A stretch of DNA of 8,612 nucleotides, from contig CAYNLG010000112.1 in assembly GCA_964397995.1 (NCBI GenBank), positions 1-8,612 of the forward strand, read 5' to 3'. The notes beneath the pieces are model-generated. The model worked only from the letters and a program-made list of their open reading frames with translations, searched no databases and was not told the DNA's origin. How positions within the stretch are numbered: position 1 is the stretch's first letter; each line of letters begins with the position of its first letter. Both the position numbers and the translations under genes were made by a program. The DNA comes from CAYNLG01 sp964397995. GTDB lineage: Bacteria > Planctomycetota > Phycisphaerae > FEN-1346. Positions 1 to 5,330 of this stretch are shown here, one piece after another.

Positions 1-2
1 GC

Positions 3-320
3 GCCATGATCCAGGGCGGCATGGGCGTGGCCGCGGGCGGCAACATCAACCCGGAGGGCGTCTCGATGTTCGAGCCGATCGGCGGCTCCGCCCCCAAGTA
101 CACCGGCCAGGGCAAGATCAACCCCATCGCCTCCATCGCCTCGGCCGCCATGATGCTAGACGTCCTCGGCGAGACCGACGCCGCCGCCCGCGTCGACCAG
201 GCCATCGCCCACGTCACCAGCCGGAAGATGCAGAGCATGTCCGCCGGCCGCATGGGCCACACCACCAGCGAGGTCGGCGACCTGGTGGCCGAGGCCGTCC
301 GCTCCGGTCCCACCGCCTGA
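3..320 (+). CDS. leuB: 3-isopropylmalate dehydrogenase-type decarboxylating dehydrogenase, C-terminal part (5' end outside window)
   Basis: The reading frame is open from the window edge, so the true start lies upstream; the ATG at 6 is internal. The visible 105 residues match the C-terminal third of the isopropylmalate/isocitrate/tartrate dehydrogenase family, which oxidises and decarboxylates a 2-hydroxy acid with NAD(P)+ in the cytosol. The diagnostic stretch reads GNINPEGVSMFEPIGGSAPK, followed by the INPIASIASAAMML helix. In LeuB the equivalent block is EPxHGSAPDIAGKGIANP and helps form the cofactor site. Here Gly replaces the usual His before GSAP, and KYTGQGK follows; I recall this variant from planctomycete enzymes annotated as isopropylmalate dehydrogenase. 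The C-terminus (GHTTSEVGDLVAEAV) lines up with the family's final helix. Leucine biosynthesis is the likely role, but isocitrate, homoisocitrate or tartrate specificity cannot be excluded because the substrate-binding residues lie upstream. Confidence 0.82.
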   Translation, partial: AMIQGGMGVAAGGNINPEGVSMFEPIGGSAPKYTGQGKINPIASIASAAMMLDVLGETDAAARVDQAIAHVTSRKMQSMSAGRMGHTTSEVGDLVAEAVRSGPTA

Positions 321-352
321 CCCGCCACACCCCCAACAATGCACACCGCGCG

Positions 353-432
353 GGGGGACAGGATACTTAATTCAACCGCGGCCACCCGGGCGGCGCACCG
401 CGACGCCGGGGGAGTTAAGCATCCTGTCCCCC
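353..432. repeat. 80-bp inverted-repeat element with 21-bp arms (REP/MITE-like)
   Basis: The left arm (353-373) begins GGGGGACAGGATACTTAA. The right arm (412-432) is its reverse complement at 19 of 21 positions; the two differences would give one A-C mismatch and one G-U wobble in a folded transcript. The 38-bp centre holds an inner stem (cggcg at 391-395 with cgccg at 404-408). The element fills the gap between the dehydrogenase stop and the URO-D gene and runs into the URO-D coding sequence. Arms starting GGGGACAGG, arranged head to head, resemble dispersed palindromes that I associate with REP-associated tyrosine transposases; that family link is from memory. It may also serve as a bidirectional terminator for the two convergent genes, although it lacks a clear U-tract. 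Confidence 0.8.
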
Positions 433-1518
433 TGGACCCGGCTCCGGCAGGCGGCAAACCCGTTCCAGGGCCGAGCAGATGACGTCGATCGTCTCGAGCG
501 ACAGGTCCGGTTCCGCCTCCGCCACCATCATCAGCCCGCCTTCCGGCAGGGCCAGCGCCTCGTGCGCCTCGCCGATGTGGTCCTCCAGCTCCGACGGCGT
601 CGCGAACGGGAAGAGTTGCCGGTCCAGGTCCAGGTCGAGGCACACCTTGCCGCGCGCCACCTCCGCCAGGCCCTCCAGGCCGTTGGCCCGGACCTGCGGG
701 TTCAGCACCCGCACGCCCACTTCCACGAGGTCCGGGATGATCGGCAGGATGTGCCCGTCGCTGTGCAGGCGCACCGGCACGCCGCGGTCGCGGCACGGGC
801 CGAGAATGCGCTCGTAGCTCGGCTTGATCCACCGCCGCCAGGCCGCCGGGCTGATCGGCAGCGACCGCTGCAGGCCCAGGTCCTCGCCCAACCCGATCCG
901 CTCCGCCCCGAGGTCCAGGTATTGCCGCACCACCGTCACGTCGTAGTGCTCGACCATCTCGATCAGGCGCGCCAGGCGCGGGTCCTCCCTCGCCAGGTCC
1001 AGCATGAACGCCTCGAACCCGCGGAGATAGTAGAGCGTCATGTAGAAGAAGCCGTGCGCCAAGCCGCTCCCGACGGCCAGGTCGCCCCGCGCCTTGGCCG
1101 CCTCCAGCGAGGCCCGCACCTCGTCCCACGGGGGGCGCGGCCGCCAGAGGTCCTGCGTCAGCGGGTCCGGCGGCGTGTACGCCTCCAGGGCGTCCCAGTC
1201 GGCCAGCGGGTGGCCCACGACCATCCCCGCCAGGCCCCGCTCCGCGTTCTCCCACACGCAGCCCCACGCGTCGGTCGCCCGCCCCGGCTCGTGGGCCGGG
1301 TCCGGCACCGCGTCGAAGTCCTTCGACCCCTTCCGGTACTTCGGAAAGAGCTTCGGGTGGGCCAGCACCAGGGCTTCCAGGTCCTCCCGGTACTTCATCC
1401 ACGTGGCGGGCATCAGGCTGACCACCGCTGGCGTCCACGCGGGCCGGTCGAACTGCATGGCCCGGAGGTAGGTCTCGGTGCGGGGGTTGCGGCCGGTGTA
1501 CGGGACCACTGCGGGCAC
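415..1518 (-). CDS. Uroporphyrinogen decarboxylase (URO-D) family protein, non-HemE paralog
   Basis: The 367-residue product has the URO-D TIM-barrel signature. It opens with NPRTETYLRAMQFDRPAWTP, carries LHSDGHILPIIPDLVEVG near residues 251-268 and LNPQVRANGLEGLAEVARGK near 272-291, then a barrel-closing strand DLDRQLFPFATP. This large family includes HemE and the corrinoid methyltransferases MtaA, MtbA and CmuC. The paralogs abundant in Planctomycetes are mostly uncharacterised and are thought to act in cobalamin-linked methyl transfer or demethylation. Here HSDG (252-255) stands where the zinc-binding methyltransferases have HxC, so that zinc site is not intact and the substrate is unknown. 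Start choice: a GTG at 1518 directly abuts a GAAGG (1519-1523), which is too close; an in-frame GTG at 1509 sits 9 nt from it and is better placed. The last codons, GGQDA plus stop, lie inside an inverted-repeat arm. Third-position GC is about 95% in the first 55 codons (hand count). Confidence 0.93.
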   Translation of the reverse strand: MPAVVPYTGRNPRTETYLRAMQFDRPAWTPAVVSLMPATWMKYREDLEALVLAHPKLFPKYRKGSKDFDAVPDPAHEPGRATDAWGCVWENAERGLAGMVVGHPLADWDALEAYTPPDPLTQDLWRPRPPWDEVRASLEAAKARGDLAVGSGLAHGFFYMTLYYLRGFEAFMLDLAREDPRLARLIEMVEHYDVTVVRQYLDLGAERIGLGEDLGLQRSLPISPAAWRRWIKPSYERILGPCRDRGVPVRLHSDGHILPIIPDLVEVGVRVLNPQVRANGLEGLAEVARGKVCLDLDLDRQLFPFATPSELEDHIGEAHEALALPEGGLMMVAEAEPDLSLETIDVICSALERVCRLPEPGPGGQDA

Positions 1519-1542
1519 CCTTCAGGCAAACGGTTCTGGTGC

Positions 1543-1571
1543 AGAATAGGCCCCACCCGGGGGGTATGCAA
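1543..1571 (-). promoter_or_regulatory. Candidate sigma70-type promoter for the URO-D gene
   Basis: On the minus strand, TTGCAT (1566-1571) and TATTCT (1543-1548) are separated by exactly 17 nt. Transcription would start about 7 nt downstream, leaving a short leader before the GTG starts at 1518 and 1509. Each box matches the consensus only partly (3 of 6 and 4 of 6), so this rests on spacing and position. Confidence 0.3.
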
Positions 1572-1766
1572 CCCGTTTCGCGGCCCGAACCGCCGCCGTC
1601 GCAAGGTCCTTTCGGGCAGTCAATGCACCATCCCATTTTACCCATCCTTCCCACTTTATCTCCTAACCCTTTCTCGTCGCGTTGCCGAATAGAGTAGTGC
1701 CCCGGAACGTCCAAACGGCGGACCCGACCGGTCTCCACGACGGTCCGGGGGGATGGGAGGAACGCG

Positions 1767-1919
1767 ATGCGGCAACTGATCCGATGGCTCAGGCGGCTGA
1801 CAGGCTGCGAGGCCCGCGAAACCCCCGAGAAGCGGCACACGGTGCCGGTTCACTGGGATGAAGGCGATGGCGGCCTGATCCTCGTCCGCGTCCTGCCCGT
1901 GCGACGGGCACAGCCCTGA
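1767..1919 (+). CDS. Small hypothetical protein, 50 aa
   Basis: An ATG at 1767 follows a near-consensus Shine-Dalgarno GGGAGG (1755-1760) at 6-nt spacing, and the frame stays open for 50 codons to a TGA at 1917-1919. The product begins MRQLIRWLRRLTGCEARETP, an arginine- and tryptophan-rich segment that could form a basic amphipathic helix. A mixed stretch with HWDEGDGG (29-36) follows, then a short hydrophobic strand LILVRVLPV (37-45). There is one Cys (C14) and no signal peptide or transmembrane helix. It sits alone between the divergently oriented URO-D gene and the downstream pilin, with GC-rich hairpins about 40 nt after its stop. I do not recognise a family. The ribosome site and tidy stop-to-hairpin spacing are the case for a real gene; shortness is the case against. 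Confidence 0.55.
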   Translation: MRQLIRWLRRLTGCEARETPEKRHTVPVHWDEGDGGLILVRVLPVRRAQP

Positions 1920-1961
1920 CCCTGCCTTGCGCTGGTAACCTGAAGAAAACGGCTTGAACTC

Positions 1962-2024
1962 CGGGCGGCCCCCTCGAAGGGCCGCCCGACCCCTCTCTGC
2001 GGGGCCGCGCCCCGGCCGGCTTTT
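1962..2024 (+). terminator. GC-rich tandem hairpins, probable terminator of the small ORF
   Basis: A perfect 10-bp stem, CGGGCGGCCC (1962-1971) with GGGCCGCCCG (1979-1988), closes a 7-nt loop. A second hairpin follows, GGGGC (2001-2005) with GCCCC (2009-2013), and the block ends in GGCCGGCTTTT with the T-run at 2021-2024. The first stem lacks a direct U-tract; the second is near a weak one. It lies between the small ORF and the pilin promoter, where a terminator is expected. Confidence 0.5.
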
Positions 2025-2104
2025 CGCCACAACCCCTTTACTGAAAACGACTTACGCCTTGAGGACGCCACCAGAGGCCACGTCCCGCCGCCGCCAGCGC
2101 CCGT

Positions 2105-2114
2105 CTTGCGCAAG
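2105..2114. promoter_or_regulatory. Perfect palindrome CTTGCGCAAG, possible operator
   Basis: A 10-bp perfect dyad lies about 47 nt upstream of the pilin -10 box, a plausible place for a dimeric regulator. No second copy is seen, and a palindrome this short can occur by chance, so this is only a candidate site. Confidence 0.2.
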
Positions 2115-2160
2115 GGCAACTCCTGGGCCAAACCGGCAAGAGAGGGCAAAGTTTATTCAC

Positions 2161-2166
2161 TATAAT
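2161..2166 (+). promoter_or_regulatory. Pilin promoter: consensus -10 box TATAAT
   Basis: A perfect TATAAT sits in a locally AT-rich patch (about 2149-2178) within otherwise GC-rich DNA, 89 nt upstream of the pilin ATG. No good -35 is present at 16-18 nt: the sequence at 2138-2143 is AAGAGA. An activator or another sigma factor may be needed. Transcription would begin near 2173, giving a leader of about 83 nt. Confidence 0.5.
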
Positions 2167-2186
2167 GCCGAAATAGGAATGAAGGC

Positions 2187-2230
2187 GTACGCGGCCGCTT
2201 CGCGGGCACCGGGTCCGCGGGGCCGCGTGC
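2187..2230 (+). promoter_or_regulatory. Stable stem-loop in the pilin 5' leader
   Basis: ACGCGGCC (2189-2196) pairs perfectly with GGCCGCGT (2221-2228), extended by one G-U and one G-C pair at 2187-2188/2229-2230. Inside it, CGCGG (2201-2205) pairs with CCGCG (2215-2219). The structure lies between the predicted transcript start and the Shine-Dalgarno GAGGTG (2246-2251), which it leaves free. It could stabilise the mRNA or be a regulatory element; no known riboswitch class is recognised. Confidence 0.45.
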
Positions 2231-2255
2231 GGGTCTTGCGGCTGCGAGGTGTGCC

Positions 2256-2732
2256 ATGACGCGATCGCTTCGGGCCTTCACGCTCGTCGAAATCCTGATC
2301 GTCGTCATCATCCTGGGGATCATGGCCGCCATCGCCATCCCCCAACTCAACGATTTCACCACGGTCTCCCGCGAAAGCAACCTCAAGGAGAACCTCTCCA
2401 AGGTCCGGGCCTACATCCAGGTCTACCAGAACCAGCACGCGGGCTACCCGACGGCCGACGACCTCGTCGACCAACTCACCGCCTACACCAACTTCGACGG
2501 CGACACCGCCGAGGCCCGCAGCGACGAGTACCGCTTCGGCCCGTACATCGAACGGTTCCCCATCAACCCCGTCACCGGCTCGGACACCATCCGGGCTGCC
2601 GCCGACGGCCAGTTCCTCCCCCCGGGCGACCAGGACGGCGGCTGGTGGTACAACGAGGCCACCGGCGCCTTCTACGCTGACCTGACCGACCAGCACACCG
2701 ACAACGACGGCACCCAGTACAACCGGTTCTGA
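2256..2732 (+). CDS. Prepilin-type (GspG / type IV pilin-like) protein
   Basis: The 158-residue product starts with a class III prepilin signal. A short basic leader (MTRSLRA, residues 1-7) precedes FTLVEILIVVIILGIMAAIA, the hydrophobic helix that anchors the pilin in the membrane and packs in the fibre core. Prepilin peptidase should cut between A7 and F8 and methylate F8; E12, the conserved Glu5 of mature pilins, is present. The -1 residue is Ala rather than the usual Gly, which some pilins tolerate. After the helix come an amphipathic segment with YIQVYQNQHAGYPTADDLVD (the GspG-like YxxxxGxYP theme) and a C-terminal Gly/Trp-rich region, GDQDGGWWYNEATGAFYADL. The acidic Asp/Asn-rich tail might bind calcium as GspG does. 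The gene is alone: no secretion ATPase, platform protein or peptidase is nearby. The Shine-Dalgarno is GAGGTG at 2246-2251, 4 nt before the ATG. Major versus minor pilin cannot be decided. Confidence 0.92.
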   Translation: MTRSLRAFTLVEILIVVIILGIMAAIAIPQLNDFTTVSRESNLKENLSKVRAYIQVYQNQHAGYPTADDLVDQLTAYTNFDGDTAEARSDEYRFGPYIERFPINPVTGSDTIRAAADGQFLPPGDQDGGWWYNEATGAFYADLTDQHTDNDGTQYNRF

Positions 2733-2765
2733 TGAGGCGCTCGGCTTCGCCTCGCGGCTAACCGG
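2723..2765 (+). terminator. Nested hairpin after the pilin gene, possible terminator
   Basis: GAGGCG (2734-2739) pairs with CGCCTC (2748-2753) just after the pilin stop, enclosed by CCGGTT (2723-2728) with AACCGG (2760-2765). There is no U-tract. It sits between two convergent genes, so it could act on either strand. Confidence 0.3.
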
Positions 2766-2821
2766 AACGCAACACGACCCCGGTGCGTCGCCCCCGAACG
2801 GATGAACCTTGCGCCGGCGCG

Positions 2822-4564
2822 TTACGGCACCGCGCCCTCGCCCGCCGGCCCCGCCTCGAGCACCAGGACGTACCCGTCCGCGCCCCCCAGCGGCGCCGGA
2901 CATAGCGCCTCCCGCACCAGCGCCGCCGGCGGCCGGTCGCCCCGGCCCCGCCGCGGCGCCGGCAGCGGCCGCGCTACCCCCACCAACACCACCCGCCGCC
3001 CGCGCCACGCCACCGTCAGCGGATCCACGTCCGGCAGGGTCGACGAGAAGGCCGCGTCCATCTCGGGCGTGTACACGCGGACGAACCCGCCGACGTCCCC
3101 CCGGTCCCACGCGTCCTCCGTCAGGCGGAACCCTTCCCGGTGCCGCCCCGCCGCCAGCACCCATCCCCCCGGCAGCGGCGCCAGGTCCTTGATCCACGCG
3201 GGGCTGTAACGGCCGCGGCTGGTGAGCCCGCCCAGGTGATTGCCGCCCTCGACCTCCCGCGTCGCCGGGTTCAGCCGCGCAATCCCGCCCCAGAAGAGCG
3301 TCCGCCCGCTGAACGACGAGACGCTGCCCTTCAGCTTCTCCGCCCGCTTCGTGTAGTCCCGCGGGTCCCACCGCAGCACGTTGTTGCCGCCGTCGCCGGT
3401 CAGCGAGACAAGGACGCGGCCCTGCTCGTCCACGGCCACGGTCCGGACGCACGCGTCCGACACCTGGCCGCCCATGCGGTCGCTCCCGCCGCCCATCGGG
3501 TCCGGGTTGTACGCCCGCCACGCGACCGTCCCGTCCGGCCCGAGCTGCCACAGGAACGGGCTCCACCACGGCTCGTTGGCCGTGCGCGTCGGCGACCACC
3601 CGCACAGGACCACCGCCCCGCCGGAGGCCGCGCGCAGCCGCAGGACCCGCGTATTGCCCAGGTCCGGCCGCGTCCACGTCCCCGTCCACGCGCTCCGCCC
3701 GAACGCGGACTGGTACCGGTTGACCTTGGCGGGGTCGGTGGGCGGCGTATAGACCTCGGTCCGCCACCGGCGCTCGCCCAGGTCCGGCCCGAGGCGGCTG
3801 ACGTGGTCCGGCACGCCGTAGAACTCGTCGAAGTCGGCCGGCTGGCCGGGCGGCGGGGTCCGGTTGTAGCCCCCGTCGTGGGCCACCACCACGTCCCCCC
3901 CCGCCACCACCGCCAGGCCCACCGGCTGCCAGTGATCCTCGCCGAGAGGCCAGGGCACGTGCCAGCAGCTCTGCCAGCCCTCCAGCCACGTCGCCGCCTC
4001 CACCCGCGCCAGGTCCGCCCCGAAGCGCAGCACCGCCGGCACGCCGCGCTGGTCATGGGCGTCGCGGCGGCGCGGCTCGCTGTGGTGTTCGCCCGGGCAG
4101 TAGGTGACGAGGTCGCGCTGGGCGAAGCCGTGCGGCTCGACGAAGAGGCCGCCCGCCGCCCGCACCACCGGCGCCAGGCCCGGGCTCCCGTAGACGCCGA
4201 CGTAGACGCCGGCCGGCCCGACAGCCACGCTCGTCGGCAGGCACGCCCCCGGGGCGAACCGCGTCCACGCCAGCACCTGCCGCCCGTCCGCCGACAGCCG
4301 CGCCACGAACCCGCTTCCGTAGGCCCAGTCCGCGGCCGGCTCGCCCAGCACGCGCGTGGCCGCCCCCGCCGGCAACCCGGCCGGGGCCGCTCCGGTCACG
4401 CCGGCGACGTAGAGCGTCCCGTCCGGCCCGACCGCGACGCCGCCGATCCGGTCGTCGGCTTCGGAGCCCAAGTACGTGGCCGCCACGATCTCCGGCGCGG
4501 CCACGGCGGCCGTCGCCATCCCAAAGCCCGCCGCCGCGAGCACCAGCCCGAGGACCCATCGCAT
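2822..4564 (-). CDS. Secreted seven-bladed beta-propeller protein (SBBP/NHL-like repeats)
   Basis: The 580-residue product starts at an ATG at 4564, with AAAGGA 8 nt upstream and a clear Sec signal peptide (MRWVLGLVLAAAGFGMATAA, likely cut near residue 22-23). The frame is open further upstream to 4810, but that extension lacks a signal and crosses the promoter region, so I reject it. The mature protein opens with YLGSEADDRIGGVAVGPDGT, typical of SBBP-type propeller repeats. Seven inner strands of the form VAVGPDGxLYVAG are visible near residues 43, 113, 217, 310, 376, 461 and 518. Each is followed by an outer strand of the form GFVARLxxDG (near 85, 177, 254, 337, 427, 492, 564), so one complete seven-bladed propeller is inferred. 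No catalytic motif or sorting domain is seen. Loops carry six Cys besides many Trp, consistent with an extracytoplasmic location. A ligand- or polymer-binding role is plausible but unproven. It is convergent with the pilin and divergent from the DUF2617-like gene. Confidence 0.85.
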   Translation of the reverse strand: MRWVLGLVLAAAGFGMATAAVAAPEIVAATYLGSEADDRIGGVAVGPDGTLYVAGVTGAAPAGLPAGAATRVLGEPAADWAYGSGFVARLSADGRQVLAWTRFAPGACLPTSVAVGPAGVYVGVYGSPGLAPVVRAAGGLFVEPHGFAQRDLVTYCPGEHHSEPRRRDAHDQRGVPAVLRFGADLARVEAATWLEGWQSCWHVPWPLGEDHWQPVGLAVVAGGDVVVAHDGGYNRTPPPGQPADFDEFYGVPDHVSRLGPDLGERRWRTEVYTPPTDPAKVNRYQSAFGRSAWTGTWTRPDLGNTRVLRLRAASGGAVVLCGWSPTRTANEPWWSPFLWQLGPDGTVAWRAYNPDPMGGGSDRMGGQVSDACVRTVAVDEQGRVLVSLTGDGGNNVLRWDPRDYTKRAEKLKGSVSSFSGRTLFWGGIARLNPATREVEGGNHLGGLTSRGRYSPAWIKDLAPLPGGWVLAAGRHREGFRLTEDAWDRGDVGGFVRVYTPEMDAAFSSTLPDVDPLTVAWRGRRVVLVGVARPLPAPRRGRGDRPPAALVREALCPAPLGGADGYVLVLEAGPAGEGAVP

Positions 4565-4643
4565 GTGCCGTGTCCTTTCGCGTGCGGCGCGCGGACCCGC
4601 CGTCGCCGCCGATACCCCCGGCCGCCTGCCGGGTTTACGCCCC

Positions 4644-4672
4644 AGAAGACGCTCGGGCCGCCCCGCTGTCAA
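4644..4672 (-). promoter_or_regulatory. Candidate promoter for the propeller gene
   Basis: On the minus strand a perfect -35 TTGACA (4667-4672) is followed after 17 nt by TCTTCT (4644-4649), a weak -10. Transcription would start near 4637, about 70 nt before the ATG. The perfect -35 and its placement in a divergent intergenic region are the support. Confidence 0.35.
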
Positions 4673-4724
4673 GGTGATGGCGGCCGCGGCCGGCCACGCG
4701 GCGCACGCGAAAGGCCTAGGCGCG

Positions 4725-4752
4725 TTGCCCGCGGGGCCCTTGTCCGTATAAT
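4725..4752 (+). promoter_or_regulatory. Promoter of the DUF2617-like / helical-repeat operon
   Basis: TTGCCC (4725-4730) and a perfect TATAAT (4747-4752) are separated by 16 nt. The expected start near 4759 leaves a leader of about 23 nt to the ATG at 4782. A small dyad, CCCCG-CA-CGGGG (4754-4765), lies at the predicted start site. The best-supported promoter in the window. Confidence 0.6.
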
Positions 4753-4781
4753 ACCCCGCACGGGGCTTCGGGGACGCACGA

Positions 4782-5330
4782 ATGGACGCGGACCGGAAAA
4801 CCAGCGGCATCGGCGACCTGCGAGTGGCGGTCTATCTCCGCACCGTCCACCCGGAGTTCTTCGCCATCCGCGCCCGCCGCGCCTTCCACCAGAAGGCCTT
4901 CGAGGCCGAGGTCTGGCTCCTGGACCCCGGCCACGTCCTCAGCTTCACCCACGCCGACGGCGCCGTGACGGAGGTCGTCGTCCCGCGCCACGTCGAGCTG
5001 CCGCGCCGCGGCCTGGCCCGGCAGGTCGACGTCCGCCGCGCGGGGTCGCTCGACCTGGAGTTCCGCGGCCCGGTCCGCTATTGCCTGGCGTACCAGGCGG
5101 ACGCCGAGGAGCCCGAGACGTATCAGAGGGAGGCGGAGGAGCTGCTGGCCGGCGCCCGCCAGGGGCACCTCTTCAGCGAGACGCCCCGCCAGCTCGCCGG
5201 CCGCGCCTTCTCCTACGCCGTGCCCGAACTGCGGGCCCGCAGCCTCCTGGTGCACGCGTGGCACGGGTTCCCCGAGGCCTGTACCATCCTGAAGACGCAG
5301 ACCCTGATCGAATGGGTGACGGAACCATGA
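4782..5330 (+). CDS. DUF2617-like protein, function unknown
   Basis: The 182-residue product has no signal peptide or membrane helix and should be cytosolic. From memory it matches the DUF2617 pattern: an early LRTVHPEFFAIRARR block (19-33), a GHVLSFTH strand (50-57) followed by TEVVVPRHVELPRRG (63-77), a central YCLAYQ strand (100-105), and the C-terminal LLVHAWHGFPEACTILKTQT (155-174). That last block is the most characteristic, with a His-rich VHAWHGFPE core. Family members are small alpha/beta proteins of unknown role known from actinobacteria and planctomycetes; no enzyme motif is evident. The Shine-Dalgarno is weak (CGGGGAC around 4769-4775), so the start rests on promoter distance and on HPEFF falling at the usual distance from the N-terminus. 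Its TGA overlaps the next ATG by four bases (ATGA, 5327-5330), implying translational coupling to the exported protein downstream. Confidence 0.8.
   Translation: MDADRKTSGIGDLRVAVYLRTVHPEFFAIRARRAFHQKAFEAEVWLLDPGHVLSFTHADGAVTEVVVPRHVELPRRGLARQVDVRRAGSLDLEFRGPVRYCLAYQADAEEPETYQREAEELLAGARQGHLFSETPRQLAGRAFSYAVPELRARSLLVHAWHGFPEACTILKTQTLIEWVTEP

Larger units (their letters stand above)
1920..2255. other. 336-bp gene-free region: terminator, palindrome, pilin promoter and leader
   Basis: No convincing gene is seen on either strand; the open frames here are compositional shadows with poor codon usage. It holds the tandem hairpins, a 10-bp perfect palindrome at 2105-2114, a perfect -10 hexamer at 2161-2166 and a strong stem-loop in the leader (2187-2230) before the pilin start. 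Confidence 0.7.

Noticed and set aside
353..432. Possible CRISPR repeat or attachment site
   Set aside because: Only two arms in inverted orientation, no direct repeats or spacers, and no integrase or Cas gene nearby.
1400..1645. Minus-strand frame starting at 1645 with a Cys-rich N-terminus (WCIDCPKGPC...), which could suggest a small metal-binding protein
   Set aside because: The GGAAGG directly abuts the ATG with no spacing, the frame runs on into the URO-D coding region out of frame, and codon bias is poor. A shadow is more likely.
562..1692. Long plus-strand open frame over the URO-D gene
   Set aside because: It is antisense to a clear URO-D gene and its product is an Arg/Pro/Val/His-rich low-complexity sequence typical of GC-rich shadow frames.
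2160..3989. 609-codon minus-strand frame across the pilin and propeller genes
   Set aside because: Gly/Arg/Ala-rich repeats with no domain; it overlaps two well-supported genes in other frames.
4565..4810. N-terminal extension of the propeller gene
   Set aside because: The signal peptide and ribosome site place the start at 4564, and the extension would cover the divergent promoters.
3140..5326. Upstream part of the long plus-strand frame that ends at 6283
   Set aside because: It is antisense to the propeller gene and then an alternate frame of the DUF2617-like gene. The real gene starts at 5327, where a signal peptide begins.
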